NCBI GenBank assembly: GCA_037951105.1
Contig: JBAMJV010001821.1
Location: 1-64,000 of the forward strand
Reading direction: 5' to 3'
Length of the DNA stretch: 64,000 nucleotides
DNA from: Echinarachnius parma
Lineage: Eukaryota; Echinodermata; Echinoidea; Clypeasteroida; Echinarachniidae
A model generated the notes under the pieces. It searched no databases and was not told the DNA's origin. It saw nothing but the letters and a program-made list of their open reading frames with translations. The position numbers were made by a program, and so were the translations under genes. Position 1 is the first letter of the stretch; every line of letters starts with the position of its first letter. Below are positions 61,131 through 64,000 of the stretch, piece by piece.

Positions 61131-61555
61131 AAAAATTAAAATCTTTTTAAAAATGCGACGGGTCACTTTGCCTGGGGCAAGTCCGGTGAGTAAGTCATTT
61201 AGAGGAAAAAGGCAGTTCAGGATATCTTGCATGCATGCACTGGGGAAATGTGCAGAAATCAACTACAGATGGCATCGATTCATTCAAGATCGACTTGCTT
61301 GATACAGAGTCAATTGTTACAAAGATGGACTACATATTATGTTGCCGCAAAACCGTGATAAAGTCGCAAACATTCAAATTGTCTGATTTTGGCATTTCTG
61401 AATTCTCGCAAAGCTTAGCTTTCAGATGATGTATAACTTAACTCTTTACTCGTGTAAAAAACATCCTTTTACATAAAGGGTCAGAAGCCCAGCAAAGACA
61501 TAGACAGTGCACTGACAAAGTCAACAATGTCTACCATTTTCTCAGTGTTACATGT

Positions 61556-61685
61556 GGGGGGTGTTGCACAAATTTAAAAATTAATCCAAGTCAGAAAATA
61601 AGCACATTTGAACCAATCTGATTGGCGCATTTAGTCACATGTTCTGAATTGCAAGTGATTGCAAATCTTTATGCAACACTCCCCG
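61556..61685. mobile_element. MITE family C, copy 2
   Basis: GGGGGTGTTGCACAAA at the left pairs with TTTATGCAACACTCCCC at the right. Inner CCAATCTGATTGGCGCATTT relates it to 34930-35047. Confidence 0.7.
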
Positions 61686-62803
61686 GTGACTTTATAAGGT
61701 TTTTTTGGCAACGTGTCACATACAACTTTTAAAAGTACTATTTGATGAACTCAATTCAATTTTAGAAATGGACTACACATGACATTTGTGATATCTGGAT
61801 TTGAAATAGTTTTGTTCTCGTTGGGTTGATCCCTTTGTGGAAATAACTCATTTCAACACGTCACAGCAACTTGGTGCTGTGTAAAATGGCACTCCATTAA
61901 ACTGATGTCTACCACATTTTAAAGATAACTCGACGTTTTTGGAATTTCGAAGAAAGGAAATGTATTTCATCCATTCAAAACAACTGGCTATAATTTTCAA
62001 CGGGTAATTCTATTCACTATTTCTCTAGTCACCAAATATCTTCCACATTTTGTAGTGGATATCCACATCCTCTATCAATACTACAATGAAACAGCGAAAA
62101 TACATTGAGGCTGAAACTTGACATGTTTCTTTTAGGGTTGGGAGAATTCTTAGTGAAATTGGTTGAATCTCACCGACACTCAAGATGCCTGTATCAATAA
62201 ACATAGAATTTACATTTAGAACATGGCACACTCAATTCGTATTCATAAAAATAATAACAAATTGGAGTATCTTTGGACACATGGTTAAATGTTGCAATAT
62301 ACGCTGGAAATAATTTGTACTGAGAGCGAGGAAAAATGGGATACTAATATTGTTAACCCTAAACAAAATACGGAAGAGCACACACTATTTAACATTGTTC
62401 CACATGAACACTTAAAGCTGTGGTCCTTCTTCTCTTCTCAGTACTGTCAAAGGATGTTACGGACTATACAAGTTCAGCAATATCACGTTTACAACTAATT
62501 AGTGTGATAGCAGAAAATGGGGTTCTTATGGTTTTATAAAAATTGAGCATGTTCATGCGCTTCTTTCACACAAAATCGAATGCTTAATTTTGGATACCAA
62601 TACAGGTTGGAACATACAGACTGAAGTAGGTGTTTATCATAAATATGACACACTTTTGTGTGCTTCTTTTTTAGAGCTTACCAATCACTTTTTTGTGTGG
62701 ATACAGATGAAGGTGGAACATACATGTACAGACTGAAGTATTTGTTTGTTTATAACTTAAAACATTATAAGCTACTACTAGGAAGGAACATCCCAGGATT
62801 TGG

Positions 62804-63023
62804 TTACATCATACCGCCCATGCCTCCCATGCCCCCCATCCCGGGGTGCCCGCCCCCTTGCTGGGGCTCCTCGGGGGCCAGCTTGATGAGGTCGTCGATC
62901 CTCAGGATGGTGATCGCAGCCTCCGTCGCAAACTTGAGACATTTGACCTTGCTGATGGCCGGCTCCAGGACGCCGCTGGCGCGGTTGTCCCTGACGCGAC
63001 CCTCAAACAGATCCAGGCCGATC
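62804..63023 (-). CDS. CCT1: CCT1 (TCP-1 alpha) terminal exon, chaperonin subunit
   Basis: Last coding exon of the alpha subunit of the eukaryotic cytosolic chaperonin TRiC/CCT, which folds actin, tubulin and other proteins using ATP. On the minus strand the acceptor TTGCCAACAG precedes a frame reading IGLDLFEGRVRDNRASGVLE, then KVKCLKFATEAAITILRIDD and LIKL. The last block is the near-invariant C-terminal part of the equatorial domain in CCT1 and separates it from the other seven subunits. The exon begins at the third base of a codon (phase 2). The tail ends in a Gly-Met repeat (GMGGMGGMGGMM) before TAA at 62804-62806. This is not like the acidic human CCT1 end, but Gly-Met tails occur in other group I and II chaperonins. 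The rest of the gene lies beyond the right edge. The gene converges with the MAM-receptor gene. Confidence 0.92.
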
Positions 63024-63197
63024 CTGTTGGCAAGAAGATGCATAACGATGATAATACGAGTCAAACATGCTCTAGCAAACACCTTTAAGTCTTTAAAGGG
63101 ACCTAGTAACATTGTCAAAGTCCACACAACAATTGCAGATAGCTCGTTCCATAACACACCTAAACAGATTCTGTTGAGAAGCTAGACATAAATGTGA

Positions 63198-63440
63198 CCG
63201 GCTATAGCAAAACCCGGCACTTGTCGGTAAAAATCAAAATGTAGATTTTCATATCATTACAAGGGCCTTATCACAAGCTCTCATTTGATGCTTTGTTCTA
63301 ACTAATTGGCCGATAATTGGCGAAGATATGATTGTTTCAATTTTACAATCATAGGTCTTTTACACACATTGTGTGAACTTAAAATGCCCATTTCTTCAAA
63401 ACATGAATTACCGACAAGTGCCGGGTTTTGCTATAGCTGG
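63198..63440. mobile_element. 243-bp MITE with 33-bp TIRs in CCT1 intron
   Basis: CCGGCTATAGCAAAACCCGG then CACTTGTCGGTAA at the left. The right end 63408-63440 is its inverted copy with one mismatch. Confidence 0.88.
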
Positions 63441-63504
63441 TATTATAATAGTACCTGTATATGAACCCCTCCCCCCTAATCTGGCTGCACCCCTAGCAAC
63501 TTAC

Positions 63505-63595
63505 GTTTGGGTGTCCGCCTGTAGATGTAAAGTGTTTGCAGAAATTCAAGCCCTCAGTTTTGCTACTACACTACTGGCCGAGATCTGTGAGAAAT
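63505..63595 (-). pseudogene. Decayed copy of the CCT1 penultimate exon (copy 1)
   Basis: Minus-strand sequence aligned to copy 2 at 63899-64000. It keeps VVAKLRA, almost identical to the LVAKLRA core of the conserved CCT1 segment that precedes IGLDL, but the next codon is TGA. The region after that is shortened by about nine bases relative to copy 2. It still has a good donor, GTAAGT, at 63504-63499, and the following intronic bases also match copy 2 (GTTGCTAGGGGTGCAGCC). Too damaged to encode protein. Confidence 0.65.
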
Positions 63596-63659
63596 ATCTT
63601 TCGTTCAGGGGGTGGGGGGTTTTTGATCTGTTCATTCATCCCCCCTGAACAGATGACGG

Positions 63660-63760
63660 GGGTAATAATGTAATTGTAAAGTGCTTAGAGATGTTTATCA
63701 ATCGTTATAGGCGCTATATAAATCGAGGATATTATTATTTTGTATTATTATTTTGTATTA
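63660..63760 (+). mobile_element. Truncated SINE 3' tail
   Basis: GTAAAGTGCTTAGAGATG, TATAGGCGCTATATAAATCG and ATTATTATTTTG repeats match the tail of the SINE family (47480-47548) and the reverse complement of 12870-12925. Confidence 0.7.
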
Positions 63761-63898
63761 TTAACCTTCTGCAGATCTACATCAGTGCATTATACATACA
63801 GAGTCCTTTGCAGCATTTGCTAATGTGGTCATGTGGATAAACCCCCTCTATAACACTCCTCCCCTTTTTCAACCTTGGCTACAACCCTAGTAACTTAT

Positions 63899-64000
63899 GT
63901 TTTGAGATGCGAGTGCCCTGCCTGTAGGTGTGAAGGACCGAGGTAAGCATTCAGTTTTGCTAGAAGGGCTATATAGTCCTTGGCCATGTTCACTGCCAGG
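63899..64000 (-). pseudogene. Second CCT1 penultimate-exon copy, cut by window edge (copy 2)
   Basis: The minus-strand frame reads LAVNMAKDYIALLAKLNAYL and ends HSHLK plus two bases, exactly the length expected for the CCT1 segment between LAVN and the Trp before IGLDL. The phase (2) matches the terminal exon. However, several positions that are near-invariant in the family are changed (for example STD to YIA, RAYHN to NAYLG, the terminal Trp codon lost), and the donor reads ATAAGT rather than GTAAGT. I read it as a relic, but since it is open and in phase it could be a functioning exon with a mutated donor or a sequence error. The exon's start is outside the window. Confidence 0.55.

Larger units (their letters stand above)
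60604..62803 (-). other. CCT1: Probable CCT1 3'UTR, with candidate poly(A) signals
   Basis: Downstream of the CCT1 stop on the minus strand, the first AATAAA motifs I find are at 60630-60635 and 60604-60609. A 3'UTR of about 2.2 kb is therefore possible. It would contain a 130-bp fold-back element (61556-61685) and a diverged tandem repeat. A nearer variant signal could be used; the extent is uncertain. Confidence 0.35.
63024..64000 (-). other. CCT1: CCT1 upstream intron region with MITE and exon relics
   Basis: Sequence upstream of the last CCT1 exon on the minus strand. It contains a fragment of the 'TTTAAAGGGAtCTAGTAAC' element family at about 63091, a clean 243-bp MITE (63198-63440), a truncated SINE tail (about 63660-63745), and two decayed copies of a CCT1 exon (separate entries). 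Confidence 0.6.

Noticed and set aside
63893-63898. AT-AC (U12-type) donor for the CCT1 exon copy
   Set aside because: ATAAGT does not match the U12 donor ATATCCTT; a mutated U2 donor is the simpler reading.

Overview
The window is a piece of animal nuclear genome: AT-rich, intron-heavy and full of short non-autonomous transposable elements, microsatellites and long poly-G/poly-C runs. tRNA-derived SINEs, many fold-back MITEs and a decayed non-LTR reverse transcriptase suggest a marine invertebrate. A deuterostome such as an echinoderm or hemichordate is my guess, from general character only, with no diagnostic gene. There are no bacterial-style operons, no rRNA genes and no CRISPR array.

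Two protein-coding genes can be supported. The first fills most of the window on the + strand (3303 to about 54430). It has seven coding exons separated by introns of 0.95 to 21 kb, with junctions that agree in phase (1,1,0,1,1,2). The spliced reading frame is 2292 nt and encodes 763 residues: a signal peptide, one MAM domain, a short Thr-rich stalk, one transmembrane helix and a 489-residue, probably disordered cytoplasmic tail. The tail has six copies of a basic/Ser-Pro repeat, an SH3-type proline motif and several Tyr-x-x-Leu motifs, the last of which fits the ITIM pattern. A TATA box lies about 80 bp before a start codon in excellent Kozak context, and a poly(A) signal lies about 1 kb after the stop. 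I cannot give this receptor-like protein a known name. The second gene, on the - strand at the right edge, is the 3' end of the chaperonin subunit CCT1 (TCP-1 alpha). Its terminal exon is intact, and two decayed copies of the preceding exon lie upstream. The two genes are tail to tail.

Layout: 1-3200 is the upstream region, with fold-back elements and a diverged direct duplication. 3303-3384 is the signal-peptide exon. Intron 1 (16.8 kb) holds a large CACAGTG fold-back, a recent 630-bp tandem duplication, a tandem repeat carrying perfect CRE octamers, and a CT-rich minisatellite. 20156-20338 is the first MAM exon. Intron 2 (21.2 kb) holds two MITEs, a SINE split by a MITE, a seven-copy 300-bp repeat, and a 957-bp long-TIR element. 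41562-53426 carries the remaining exons; a MITE sits just before the exon that ends the MAM domain and a SINE just before the transmembrane exon. Intron 6 contains a 2.8-kb inverted-repeat composite with a dead reverse transcriptase. 54430-62800 is repeat-rich intergenic or 3'UTR sequence, including a 156-bp tandem array interrupted by two insertions. 62804-64000 is CCT1.

The feature that says most about function is the transmembrane exon. Skipping it would join the stalk exon to the tail exon out of frame and reach a stop after one codon, so the gene could make a soluble MAM protein as well as the receptor form. This is an inference from exon phases.
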